Program-made: the position numbers and the translations under genes | Notes under the pieces: model-generated | Seen by the model: the letters and a program-made list of their open reading frames with translations, nothing else | The model's database searches: none | Told to the model about the DNA's origin: nothing | Shown here: positions 38,828 to 52,943 of the stretch, one piece after another | Layout: each line of letters opens with the position of its first letter | Numbering within the stretch: the stretch's first letter is position 1 | Assembly (NCBI GenBank): GCA_034769895.1 | Contig: JAWRYS010000684.1 | Coordinates: 806,001 to 870,000 of the forward strand | Length of the DNA: 64,000 bases | Direction of reading: 5' to 3' | From: Magicicada septendecula | Taxonomy: Eukaryota > Arthropoda > Insecta > Hemiptera > Cicadidae

Positions 38828-41800
38828 TGAACACCGTTTGAAGAATGGTATTATTTAGTTAAGAGATTAAAACCTATAACTCAAGATTAATGTTACAACG
38901 TATGATTTTAGAAATTACTGTTTACATTTCTTTTTGTTTTACTTAAAGCTTAGAGAAGATTATTGTCTTTTGAAAAGTCTCTGGCATGTATGAAAAGTTA
39001 TATTTTAAATGTACATAATTCTCGGTAGGCAAGCCACCGAGTCACCTCTTAAATACGCTTTTGCTGTCCGTGTCCTGGGGCGTGAATCTTCGGAACTCTG
39101 GTAGTCGGGGTAGTCATCTGGGTCGTGTTTCCGGTGGAAGTCTTCTAGGTGTATTAATGAGGAGATGGATGTTACGCTGCGTGAAGTTGGGTTGATCCTC
39201 GGCGGTTCTGGTAAGTGTTGTATAGGTGGTAGTCGTCCGGATATGCAGTTGAGCACGTCACATATTCACTGGTAGAGTAGTACTGGAGTTGGTATCTTCT
39301 TTCCTTTTTGTTTTTACATTACTATCTGAATTACATCACTCGAACAATATTCGAGAGATCGTCTTTTAATTAACTTGAGACATCACCTTATATACGAGTT
39401 CTTTTTTTTCTTATAACCACATTTCTTTAACAAATTCCTCACTACACCTTATATATAAATATAACTAGCTCTCCACGTTTTTAGTGGTAGCTAACACGCA
39501 TTTAAAAACTTAATACAAACATTTTTTTGAAGAGCCCTCGCTTGGAGGTGTTTACAGTCTGAACGCCGCATCGTAACTCTTGCATTGCTACAACAGGTAG
39601 ATTGCAACGACGCGGAGTGAGTACTCCGCCATAATATAGTTCCAACTTTTTATTAAAATATACATTCTTATAGTCAGACAAAATAAACTATGTAGACTTA
39701 TCTTGTTTACAGGGCTTTAAATTATTAATTATTTACATTACGATTTTCAGATATTTCTAAGTTACAGCCGGTTCGCTATGCACGTTGTGTCCGGAATTGG
39801 CAGGTCAACGCATGATAATTTACTAAAGGGTTAACTGTATTATTCTCAACTTTTTATATTACGATTTTTTTTATTACTTATTTAGTTAGATTTTCTTAAT
39901 TTAATTCTCATAACTATTATGAGTTAGTTCAGGGGTATTTGGTTTAATCGTGCGATTTAAAGTACTTCCTTGCTTTCCATTTTTTTTTTAATATTTTTAT
40001 TATTAATATTTTTTTATTACCATTTAAATCGTCACATACTCCGCCGCTTAAAATCGACATGGGGAATTTTAATAAGGAAAATTCGAAAGTGGGGTTACTG
40101 GGAGTATGCTTGCCGTTACTGTGTGAAGTTAAATTTAGTACACGATTTGTTTTCTCTATCTCTCTTGAAATTTATTTATTTCTTGTCTTGTTCTCATTCG
40201 TGAAATTCCCTTTATCTCGTTTCTTAATACGCTAACTTAGATTTTAATTCTTAATACTAATTTCCGTAACTCACAATATCGTGGCCCGACTGACATCGGC
40301 TTACTCTACCTACATCAGTTAGCTTTCAGCACTCTCTAATGATTACCTTGGCACACTCTAACTATATCAGTTAGCTTTCTGCACTATCGTTACCCTTTTC
40401 AGTCGGCGCCGTTGTTACTATGTTACGTTACATATATAATTCTTAATTACCTCTAATATAACCTAAAGCGGATCCTATACTCCACTTTAAATTATTTCTA
40501 ATCCTAATTTCTTACGCTACTGAGAGAAGCGGAATTTCACGAAGATAATTTTTATTTACATTTAACTACCATCAGTTACAAACTGTGCGAGGGGACACAC
40601 TTTACACAGGTGCATTGTATTATACACGCGGTGGTTTACTTCGGTACCAGTACATAACAATAGGGGGAGGGTGGCTGCTTACTACATTTCTCAACACGCT
40701 TTATTGTTCTCGAACAGGCCACGACCGGTTGTTTACACTATTCAACCACACTTTTATTATTATTTTCTTTTTGGTCTCTTTCTAAGAAACTTACCTTTTT
40801 CTTTATTTATTTATTATTTACTTTGGGGGAGATTTAAGAAACTTAGTTAGAATTATTTCCTATTGAATTACCATATTTATTTAGGACACTTTATTTACTT
40901 GGTTTTCAGTTTAGGTCAGTTTAAAAGTTTAATATTTTGGGGCATGGGGTTTAACATTTTATCTAACAATGGAGGGTTAACTAAGTCATTTATTTATTTG
41001 AAATTTAAGTCACTATAAATACTTGCTCTACTACACTATACACAATTATTGCCTACACGTTTTAGTACCTGGCAAACCATTAGCATGAGTAGTAAGAGAA
41101 TTACCTCTCTTCTAAGAGAAAGACAAAAATTCCACACAGACATCATTGTAATGTCAACGATCAGCTGTTCGCTGGAATGTAGGTCACAGTAGTTTTCTTC
41201 AAACAATGGCATACTTGTTGTATGCGTGGGAACGCGAGAAACACACTTGGGTGTTGTTCTATATAACAATAGCTCACGGCTATCTTTATCGACCGGTTTC
41301 TACTGGGGAAGCCAGTTTAAACAAGGGGTGAGTCCGATGCAATGATACACGCTTTACAAGTTACACCCCGTAATAAGCTGAGTTTAGTTATTTATTGTCT
41401 TACGTTCTAATTTTAATTTCTGAAATTTTTTTTTTTTGTAGTAACAAAATTAATTTACGAATTTATTTACACGTAATTAACCTGGTCTACTTTAGTCAAG
41501 AGTTTATATGTTTCACCGTGACGACAGACATACAATGCAGGCATATTCAGGAAACTACAGTTCTTGAATTGTCGCAATATAAACCTGTTAAAGACTGAAC
41601 AGTTTGACAAGCACTAAAATTCATGTACGTACTTGCATTGGTGTAATACAATGATAGTTTGTATTATTTTGGGTATCTTAATTAAATTATACGCAAGTTC
41701 GTCCGTAATCTTATACAAAATAAATTCACAATTGTCAATTAATATAGTGTAAAAATCTAGTAATGGTAGCGACAGTATTAACCGCTAATACATGAAATAC

Positions 41801-42354
41801 ATTATGTAATTTAATATTAACATGAAATACATTAACTGAGTGCATAGATCGGCAGAGAGTTATCTATTTTATTTTACTACGTAACAATTATTTTACACGC
41901 GCAACTTTATACGTCACGATGCTTACAAACCTTTTTTTTTTAACTTTAGCAGAGTGGCGCAACTTTATTACGTTCCGGGCTACGTTATAAATCCAGGGAA
42001 CACGATATAATGGACGCTAGCCAATTATACAGGCTGCCTACGTTGTAACAAACTGAAAATCAACACAACACATAGAACAATAATATTTACTCTAATTATT
42101 AGGACACAAGGGAAGGTATTTTCACTGATTTATGCACTCACTTCAATCTGTAATAAGATGACATCTCTTTATTAACAAATTATATATATAGATCCCATTA
42201 TATAAAAATTTTCTCATATTGAAATAGTTAAAAGGGGTTTTCTGTCAAACAAGGGATCAAATTGATCATGTAATTTACCTCGGATCCGAGTCTCTTTAAA
42301 TCTAGTAAAGACGTCTGAATTTTATTTTACTTATCAAAAGCTTGCATGATTACA
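38828..42354. repeat. Macrosatellite unit 12 (3527 bp, class II; largely twin of unit 13)
   Basis: From about 39.4 kb onward this unit is repeated without visible change 3527 bp downstream. The diagnostic shared variant is TTACTTGGTTTTCAG (near 40899), found only here and in unit 13. Its 3' end has TTATATAAAA (near 42198), otherwise seen only at the ends of units 2 and 13. Confidence 0.98.
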
Positions 42355-42973
42355 TGAACACCGTTTGAAGAATGGTATTATTTAGTTAAGGGATTAAAAC
42401 TTATATCTCAAGATTAATGTTACAACGTATGATTTTAGAAATTACTGTTTACATTTCTTTTTGTTTTACTTAAAGCTTAGAGAAGATTATTGTCTTTTAA
42501 AAAGTCTTTGGCATGTATGAAAAGTTATATTTTAAATGTACATAATTCTCGGTAGGCAAGCCACCGAGTCACCTCTTAAATACGCTTTTGCTGTCCGTGT
42601 CCTGGGGCGTGAATCTTCGGAACTCTGGTAGTCGGGGTAGTCATCCGGGTCGTGTTTCCGGTGAAAGTCTTCTAGGTGTATTAATGAGGAGATGGATGTT
42701 ATGCTGCGTGAAGTCGGGTTGATCCTCGGCGGTTCTGGTAAGTGTTGTATAGGTGGTAGTCGTCCGGATATGCAGTTGAGCACGTCACATATTCACTGGT
42801 AGAGTAGTACTGGAGTTGGTATCTTCTTTCCTTTTTGTTTTTACATTACTATCTGAATTATATCACTCGAACAATATTCGAGAGGTCGTCTTTTAATTAA
42901 CTTGATACATCACCTTATATACGAGTTCTTTTTTTTCTTATAACCACATTTCTTTAACAAATTCCTCACTACA
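39447..42973. repeat. Single-unit recent duplication, first copy (3527 bp)
   Basis: Matches 42974-46500 at a constant offset of 3527 with no difference noticed, including the T-runs and the otherwise unique TTACTTGGTTTTCAG. The breakpoint falls within 42,906-42,973: at 39378/42905 the flanks differ (CTTGAGAC against CTTGATAC) and at 42974/46501 they differ again (ACACC against ACATC). Confidence 0.92.
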
Positions 42974-45881
42974 CCTTATATATAAATATAACTAGCTCTC
43001 CACGTTTTTAGTGGTAGCTAACACGCATTTAAAAACTTAATACAAACATTTTTTTGAAGAGCCCTCGCTTGGAGGTGTTTACAGTCTGAACGCCGCATCG
43101 TAACTCTTGCATTGCTACAACAGGTAGATTGCAACGACGCGGAGTGAGTACTCCGCCATAATATAGTTCCAACTTTTTATTAAAATATACATTCTTATAG
43201 TCAGACAAAATAAACTATGTAGACTTATCTTGTTTACAGGGCTTTAAATTATTAATTATTTACATTACGATTTTCAGATATTTCTAAGTTACAGCCGGTT
43301 CGCTATGCACGTTGTGTCCGGAATTGGCAGGTCAACGCATGATAATTTACTAAAGGGTTAACTGTATTATTCTCAACTTTTTATATTACGATTTTTTTTA
43401 TTACTTATTTAGTTAGATTTTCTTAATTTAATTCTCATAACTATTATGAGTTAGTTCAGGGGTATTTGGTTTAATCGTGCGATTTAAAGTACTTCCTTGC
43501 TTTCCATTTTTTTTTTAATATTTTTATTATTAATATTTTTTTATTACCATTTAAATCGTCACATACTCCGCCGCTTAAAATCGACATGGGGAATTTTAAT
43601 AAGGAAAATTCGAAAGTGGGGTTACTGGGAGTATGCTTGCCGTTACTGTGTGAAGTTAAATTTAGTACACGATTTGTTTTCTCTATCTCTCTTGAAATTT
43701 ATTTATTTCTTGTCTTGTTCTCATTCGTGAAATTCCCTTTATCTCGTTTCTTAATACGCTAACTTAGATTTTAATTCTTAATACTAATTTCCGTAACTCA
43801 CAATATCGTGGCCCGACTGACATCGGCTTACTCTACCTACATCAGTTAGCTTTCAGCACTCTCTAATGATTACCTTGGCACACTCTAACTATATCAGTTA
43901 GCTTTCTGCACTATCGTTACCCTTTTCAGTCGGCGCCGTTGTTACTATGTTACGTTACATATATAATTCTTAATTACCTCTAATATAACCTAAAGCGGAT
44001 CCTATACTCCACTTTAAATTATTTCTAATCCTAATTTCTTACGCTACTGAGAGAAGCGGAATTTCACGAAGATAATTTTTATTTACATTTAACTACCATC
44101 AGTTACAAACTGTGCGAGGGGACACACTTTACACAGGTGCATTGTATTATACACGCGGTGGTTTACTTCGGTACCAGTACATAACAATAGGGGGAGGGTG
44201 GCTGCTTACTACATTTCTCAACACGCTTTATTGTTCTCGAACAGGCCACGACCGGTTGTTTACACTATTCAACCACACTTTTATTATTATTTTCTTTTTG
44301 GTCTCTTTCTAAGAAACTTACCTTTTTCTTTATTTATTTATTATTTACTTTGGGGGAGATTTAAGAAACTTAGTTAGAATTATTTCCTATTGAATTACCA
44401 TATTTATTTAGGACACTTTATTTACTTGGTTTTCAGTTTAGGTCAGTTTAAAAGTTTAATATTTTGGGGCATGGGGTTTAACATTTTATCTAACAATGGA
44501 GGGTTAACTAAGTCATTTATTTATTTGAAATTTAAGTCACTATAAATACTTGCTCTACTACACTATACACAATTATTGCCTACACGTTTTAGTACCTGGC
44601 AAACCATTAGCATGAGTAGTAAGAGAATTACCTCTCTTCTAAGAGAAAGACAAAAATTCCACACAGACATCATTGTAATGTCAACGATCAGCTGTTCGCT
44701 GGAATGTAGGTCACAGTAGTTTTCTTCAAACAATGGCATACTTGTTGTATGCGTGGGAACGCGAGAAACACACTTGGGTGTTGTTCTATATAACAATAGC
44801 TCACGGCTATCTTTATCGACCGGTTTCTACTGGGGAAGCCAGTTTAAACAAGGGGTGAGTCCGATGCAATGATACACGCTTTACAAGTTACACCCCGTAA
44901 TAAGCTGAGTTTAGTTATTTATTGTCTTACGTTCTAATTTTAATTTCTGAAATTTTTTTTTTTTGTAGTAACAAAATTAATTTACGAATTTATTTACACG
45001 TAATTAACCTGGTCTACTTTAGTCAAGAGTTTATATGTTTCACCGTGACGACAGACATACAATGCAGGCATATTCAGGAAACTACAGTTCTTGAATTGTC
45101 GCAATATAAACCTGTTAAAGACTGAACAGTTTGACAAGCACTAAAATTCATGTACGTACTTGCATTGGTGTAATACAATGATAGTTTGTATTATTTTGGG
45201 TATCTTAATTAAATTATACGCAAGTTCGTCCGTAATCTTATACAAAATAAATTCACAATTGTCAATTAATATAGTGTAAAAATCTAGTAATGGTAGCGAC
45301 AGTATTAACCGCTAATACATGAAATACATTATGTAATTTAATATTAACATGAAATACATTAACTGAGTGCATAGATCGGCAGAGAGTTATCTATTTTATT
45401 TTACTACGTAACAATTATTTTACACGCGCAACTTTATACGTCACGATGCTTACAAACCTTTTTTTTTTAACTTTAGCAGAGTGGCGCAACTTTATTACGT
45501 TCCGGGCTACGTTATAAATCCAGGGAACACGATATAATGGACGCTAGCCAATTATACAGGCTGCCTACGTTGTAACAAACTGAAAATCAACACAACACAT
45601 AGAACAATAATATTTACTCTAATTATTAGGACACAAGGGAAGGTATTTTCACTGATTTATGCACTCACTTCAATCTGTAATAAGATGACATCTCTTTATT
45701 AACAAATTATATATATAGATCCCATTATATAAAAATTTTCTCATATTGAAATAGTTAAAAGGGGTTTTCTGTCAAACAAGGGATCAAATTGATCATGTAA
45801 TTTACCTCGGATCCGAGTCTCTTTAAATCTAGTAAAGACGTCTGAATTTTATTTTACTTATCAAAAGCTTGCATGATTACA
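42355..45881. repeat. Macrosatellite unit 13 (3527 bp, mosaic)
   Basis: The first 0.55 kb resembles unit 3: CTTTTAAAAAGTC, CATCCGGG in the 83-codon frame, GAGAGGTCG and CTTGATACATC. The rest is class II and matches unit 12. The switch lies between 42,906 and 42,973. GAATTATATCAC near 42857 is shared only with unit 14. Confidence 0.98.
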
Positions 45882-46500
45882 TGAACACCGTTTGAAGAAT
45901 GGTATTATTTAGTTAAGGGATTAAAACTTATATCTCAAGATTAATGTTACAACGTATGATTTTAGAAATTACTGTTTACATTTCTTTTTGTTTTACTTAA
46001 AGCTTAGAGAAGATTATTGTCTTTTAAAAAGTCTTTGGCATGTATGAAAAGTTATATTTTAAATGTACATAATTCTCGGTAGGCAAGCCACCGAGTCACC
46101 TCTTAAATACGCTTTTGCTGTCCGTGTCCTGGGGCGTGAATCTTCGGAACTCTGGTAGTCGGGGTAGTCATCCGGGTCGTGTTTCCGGTGAAAGTCTTCT
46201 AGGTGTATTAATGAGGAGATGGATGTTATGCTGCGTGAAGTCGGGTTGATCCTCGGCGGTTCTGGTAAGTGTTGTATAGGTGGTAGTCGTCCGGATATGC
46301 AGTTGAGCACGTCACATATTCACTGGTAGAGTAGTACTGGAGTTGGTATCTTCTTTCCTTTTTGTTTTTACATTACTATCTGAATTATATCACTCGAACA
46401 ATATTCGAGAGGTCGTCTTTTAATTAACTTGATACATCACCTTATATACGAGTTCTTTTTTTTCTTATAACCACATTTCTTTAACAAATTCCTCACTACA
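42974..46500. repeat. Single-unit recent duplication, second copy (3527 bp)
   Basis: Second copy of the 3527-bp duplication. It straddles the nominal boundary between units 13 and 14 and includes the copied unit 3-like segment near 45.7-46.4 kb. Identical mononucleotide tracts, normally the fastest-changing sites here, argue that this event is very recent or is an assembly duplication. Confidence 0.92.
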
Positions 46501-49414
46501 TCTTATATATAAATATAACTAGCTCTCCACGTTTTTAGTGGTAGCTAACACGCATTTAAAAACTTAATACAAACATTTTTTTGAAGAGCCCTCGCTTGGA
46601 GGTGTTTACAGTCTGAACGCCGCATCGTAACTCTTGCATTGCTACAACAGGTAGATTGCAACGACGCGGAGTGAGTACTCCGCCATAATATAGTTCCAAC
46701 TTTTTATTAAAATATACATTTTTATAGTCAGACAAAATAAACTATGTAGACTTATCTTGTTTACAGGGCTTTAAATTATTAATTATTTACATTACGATTT
46801 TCAGATATTTCTAAGTTACAGCCGGTTCGCTATGCACGTTGAGTCCGGAATTGGAAGGTCAACGCATGATAATTTACTAAAGGGTTAACTGTATTATTCT
46901 CAACTGTTTACATTACGATTTTTTTTATTACTTATTTACTTAGATTTTCTTAATTTAATTCTCATAACTATTATGAGTTAGTTCAGGGGTATTTGGTTTA
47001 ATCGTGCGATTTAACGTACTTCCTTGCTTTCCATTTTTTTTTTAATTTTTTTTTTATTAATATTTTTTTATTACCATTTAAATCGTCACATACTCCGCCG
47101 CTTAAAATCGACATGGGGAATTTTAATAAGGAAAATTCGAAAGTGGGGTACTGGGAGTATGCTTGCCGTTACTGTGTGAAGTTAAATTTAGTACACGATT
47201 TGTTTTCTCTATCTCTCTTGAAATTTATTTATTTCTTGTCTTGTTCTCATTCGTAAAATTCCCTTTATCTCGTTTCTTAATACGCTAACTTAGATTTTAA
47301 TTCTTAATACAAATTTCCGTAACTCACAATATCGTGGCCCGACTGACATCGGCTTACTCTAACTACATCAGTTAGCTTTCAGCACTCTCTAATGATTACC
47401 TTGGCACACTCTAACTATATCAGTTAGCTTTCTGCACCATCATTACCCTTTTCAGTCGGCGCCGTTGTGACTATGTTACGTTACATATATAATTCTTAAT
47501 TACCTCTAATATAACCTAAAGCGGATCCCATACTCCACTTCAGATTATTTCTAATCCTAATTTCTTACGCTACTGAGAGAAGCGGAAATTCACGAAGATA
47601 ATTTTTATTTACATATAACTACCATCAGTTACAAACTATGCGAGGGGACACACTTTACACAGGTGCATTGTATTATACACGCGGTGGTTTACTTCGGTAC
47701 CAGTACATAACAATAGGGGGAGGGTGGCTGCTTACTACATTTCTCAACACGCTTTATTGTTCTCGAACAGGCCACGATCGGTTGTTTACACTATTCAACC
47801 ACACTTTTATTATTATTTTCTTTTTGGTCTCTTTCTAAGAAACTTACCTTTTTCTTTATTTATTTATTATTTACTTTGGGGGAGATTTAAGAAACTTACT
47901 TAGAATTATTTCCTATTGAATTACCATATTTATTTAGGACACTTTATTTACTTAGTTTTCAGTTTAGGTCAGTTTAAAAGTTTAATATTTGGGGCATGGG
48001 GTTTAACATTTTATCTAACAATGGAGGGTTAACTAAGTCATTTATTTATTTGAAATTTAAGTCACTATAAATACTTGCTCTACTACACTATACACAATTA
48101 TTGCCTACACGTTTTAGTACCTGGCAAACCATTAGCATGAGTAGTAAGAGAATTACCTCTCTTCTAAGAGAAAGACAAAAATTCCACACAGACGTCATTG
48201 TAATGTCAACGATCAGCTGTTCGCTGGAATGTAGGTCACAGTAGTTTTCTTCAAACAATGGCATACTTGTTGTATGCGTGGGAACGCGAGAAACACACTT
48301 GGGTGTTGTTCTATATATAAATAGCTCACGGCTATCTTTATCGACCGGTTTCAACTGGGGAAGCCAGTTTCAACAAGGGGTGAGTCCGATGCAATGATAC
48401 ACGCTTTACAAGTTACAACCCGTAATAAGCTGAGTTAGGTTATTTATTGTCTTACGTTCTAATTTTAATTTCTGTAATTATTTTATTTTTTTTTTTTGTA
48501 GTAACAAAATTAATTTACGAATTTATTTACACGTAATTAACCTGGTCTACTTTAGTCAAGAGTTTATATGTTTCACCGTGACGACAGACATACAATGCAG
48601 GCATATTCAGGAAACTACAGTTCTTGAATTGTCGCAATATAAACCTGTTAAAGACTGAACAGTTTGACAAGCACTAAAATTCATGTACGTACTTGCATTG
48701 GTGTAATACAATGATAGTTTGTATTATTTTGGGTATCTTAATTAAATTATACGCAAGTTCGTCCGTAATCTTATACAAAATAAATTCACAATTGTCAATT
48801 AATATAGTGTAAAAATCTAGTAATGGTAGCGACAGTATTAACCGCTAATACATGAAATACATTATGTAATTTAATATTAACATGAAATACATTAACTGAG
48901 TGCATAGATCGGCAGAGAGTTATCTATTTTATTTTACTACGTAACAATTATTTTACACGCGCAACTTTATACGTCACGATGCTTACAAACCTTTTTTTTT
49001 TAACTTTAGCAGAGTGGCGCAACTTTATTACGTTCCGGGCTACGTTATAAATCCAGGGAACACGATATAATGGACGCTAGCCAATTATACAGGCTGCCTA
49101 CGTTGTAACAAACTGAAAATCAACACAACACATAGAACAATAATATTTACTCTAATTATTAGGACACAAGGGAAGGTATTTTCACTGATTTATGCACTCA
49201 CTTCAATCTGTAATAAGATGACATCTCTTTATTAACAAATTATATATATAGATCCCATTACATAAAAATTTTCTCATATTGAAATAGTTAAAAGGGGTTT
49301 TCTGTCAAACAAGGGATCAAATTGGTCATGTAATTTACCTCGGATCCGAGTCTCTTTAAATCTAGTAAAGACGTCTGAATTTTATTTTACTTATCAAAAG
49401 CTTGCATGATTACA
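45882..49414. repeat. Macrosatellite unit 14 (3533 bp, class I island)
   Basis: A class I unit inside a class II neighbourhood, closest to units 3 and 4: GAGTCCGGAATTGG, TTCGTAAAATTCC, AAATTCACGAAG, single-T GGGGTACTGGG and the full TATATATAAATAG box. The T-run before GTAG is interrupted by one A (TTTTATTTT, 48481-48497). Confidence 0.98.
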
Positions 49415-52400
49415 TGAACACCGTTTGAAGAATGGTATTATTTAGTTAAGGGATTAAAACTTATATCTCAAGATTAATGTTACAACGTATGATTTTAGAA
49501 ATTACTGTTTACATTTCTTTTTGTTTTACTTAAAGCTTAGAGAAGATTATTGTCTTTTGAAAAGTCTCTGGCATGTATGAAAAGTTATATTTTAAATGTA
49601 CATAATTCTCGGTAGGCAAGCCACCGAGTCACCTCTTAAATACGCTTTTGCTGTCCGTGTCCTGGGGCGTGAATCTTCGGAACTCTGGTAGTCGGGGTAG
49701 TCATCTGGGTCGTGTTTCCGGTGAAAGTCTTCTAGGTGTATTAATGAGGAGATGGATGTTATGCTGCGTGAAGTCGGGTTGATCCTCGGCGGTTCTGGTA
49801 AGTGTTGTATAGGTGGTAGTCGTCCGGATATGCAGTTGAGCACGTCACATATTCACTGGTAGAGTAGTACTGGAGTTGGTATCTTCTTTCCTTTTTGTTT
49901 TTACATTACTATCTGAATTACATCACTCGAACAATATTCGAGAGATCGTCTTTTAATTAAATTGAGACATCACCTTATATACGAGTTCTTTTTTTTCTTA
50001 TAACCACATTTCTTTAACAAATTCCTCACTACATCTTATATATAAATATAACTAGCTCTCCACGTTTTTAGTGGTAGCTAACACGCATTTAAAAACTTAA
50101 TACAAACATTTTTTTGAAGAGCCCTCGCTTGGAGGTGTTTACAGTCTGAACGCCGCATCGTAACTCTTGCATTGCTACAACAGGTAGATTGCAACGACGC
50201 GGAGTGAGTACTCCGCCATAATATAGTTCCAACTTTTTATTAAAATATACATTCTTATAGTCAGACAAAATAAACTATGTAGACTTATCTTGTTTACAGG
50301 GGTTTAAGTTATTAATTATTTACATTACGATTTTCAGATATTTCTAAGTTACAGCCGGTTCGCTATGCACGTTGTGTCCGGAATTGGCAGATCAACGCAT
50401 GATAATTTACTAAAGGGTTAACTGTATTATTCTCAACTTTTTATATTACGATTTTTTTTATTACTTATTTAGTTAGATTTTCTTAATTTAATTCTCTTAA
50501 CTATTATGAGTTAGTTCAGGGGTATTTGGTTTAATCGTGCGATTTAAGTACTTCCTTGCTTTCCATTTTTTTTTTAATATTTTTATTATTAATATTTTTT
50601 TATTACCATTTAAATCGTCACATACTCCGCCGCTTAAAATCGACATGGGGAATTTTAATAAGGAAAATTCGAAAGTGGGGTTACTGGGAGTATGCTTGCC
50701 GTTACTGTGTGAAGTTAAATTTAGTACACGATTTGTTTTCTCTATCTCTCTTGAAATTTATTTATTTCTTGTCTTGTTCTCATTCGTGAAATTCCCTTTA
50801 TCTCGTTTCTTAATACGCTAACTTAGATTTTAATTCTTAATACTAATTTCCGTAACTCACAATATCGTGGCCCGACTGACATCGGCTTACTCTACCTACA
50901 TCAGTTAGCTTTCAGCACTCTCTAATGATTACCTTGGCACACTCTAACTATATCAGTTAGCTTTCTGCACTATCGTTACCCTTTTCAGTCGGCGCCGTTG
51001 TTACTATGTTACGTTACATATATAATTCTTAATTACCTCTAATATAACCTAAAGCGGATCCTATACTCCACTTTAAATTATTTCTAATCCTAATTTCTTA
51101 CGCTACTGAGAGAAGCGGAATTTCACGAAGATAATTTTTATTTACATTTAACTACCATCAGATACAAACTGAGCGAGGGGACACACTTTACACAGGTGCA
51201 TTGTATTATACACGCGGTGGTTTACTTCGGTACCAGTACATAACAATAGGGGGAGGGTGGCTGCTTACTACATTTCTCAACACGCTTTATTGTTCTCGAA
51301 CATGCCACGACCGGTTGTTTGCACTATTCAACCACACTTTTATTATTATTTTCTTTTTGGTCTCTTTCTAAGAAACTTACCTTTTTCTTTATTTATTTAT
51401 TATTTACTTTGGGGGAGATTTAAGAAACTTAGTTAGAATTATTTCCTATTGAATTACCATATTTATTTAGGACACTTTATTTACTTAGTTTTCAGTTTAG
51501 GTCAGTTTAAAAGTTTAATATTTTGGGGCATGGGGTTTAACATTTTATCTAACAATGGAGGGTTAACTAAGTCATTTATTTATTTGAAATTTAAGTCACT
51601 ATAAATACTTGCTCTACTACACTATACACAATTATTGCCTACACGTTTTAGTACCTGGCAAACCATTAGCATGAGTAGTAAGAGAATTACCTCTCTTCTA
51701 AGAGAAAGACAAAAATTCCACACAGACATCATTGTAATGTCAACGATCAGCTGTTCGCTGGAATGTAGGTCACAGTAGTTTTCTTCAAACAATGGCATAC
51801 TTGTTGTATGCGTGGGAACGCGAGAAACACACTTGGGTGTTGTTCTATATAACAATAGCTCACGGCTATCTTTATCGACCGGTTTCTACTGGGGAAGCCA
51901 GTTTAAACAAGGGGTGAGTCCGATGCAATGATACACGCTTTACAAGTTACACCCCGTAATAAGCTGAGTTTAGTTATTTATTGTCTTACGTTCTAATTTT
52001 AATTTCTGAAATTTTTTTTTTTTTTTGTAGTAACAAAATTAATTTACGAATTTATTTACACGTAATTAACCTGGTCTACTTTAGTCAAGAGTTTATATAT
52101 TTCACCGTGACGACAGACATACAATGCAGGCATATTCAGGAAACTACAGGTCTTGAATTGTCGCAATATAAACCTGTTAAAGACTGAACAGTTTGACAAG
52201 CACTAAAATTCATGTACGTACTTGCATTGGTGTAATACAATGATAGTTTGTATTATTTTGGGTATCTTAATTAAATTATACGCAAGTTCGTCCGTAATCT
52301 TATACAAAATAAATTCACAATTGTCAATTAATATAGTGTAAAAATCTAGTAATGGTAGCGACAGTATTAACCGCTAATACATGATATACATTATGTAATT

Positions 52401-52943
52401 TAATATTACCATGAAATACATTAACTGAGTGCATAGATCGGCAGAGAGTTATCTATTTTATTTTACTACGTAACAATTATTTTACACGCGCAACTTTATA
52501 CGTCACGATGCTTACAAACCTTTTTTTTTTAACTTTAGCAGAGTGGCGCAACTTTATTACGTTCCGGGCTACGTTATAAATCCAGGGAACCCGATATAAT
52601 CGACGCTAGCCAATTATACAGGCTGCCTACGTTGTAACAAACTGAAAATCAACACAACACATAGAACAATAATATTTACTCTAATTATTAGGACACAAGG
52701 GAAGGTATTTTCACTGATTTATGCACTCACTTCAATCTGTAATAAGATGACATCTCTTTATTAACAAATTATATATATAGATCCCATTACATAAAAATTT
52801 TCTCATATTGAAATAGTTAAAAGGGGTTTTCTGTCAAACAAGGGATCAAATTGATCATGTAATTTACCTCGGATCCGAGTCTCTTTAAATCTAGTAAAGA
52901 CGTCTGAATTTTACTTTACTTATCAAAAGCTTGCATGATTACA
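49415..52943. repeat. Macrosatellite unit 15 (3529 bp, class II)
   Basis: Class II, with several variants shared with units 6 and 9 (AGGGGTTTAAGTT, CTCTTAAC, ATGATATACATT). The first codon of the 66-codon frame is destroyed (CTGAGCGAGG near 51172). There are nearby private changes GATACAAAC, ACATGCCACG and TTTGCACTATT, so this copy argues against selection on that frame. Confidence 0.98.
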
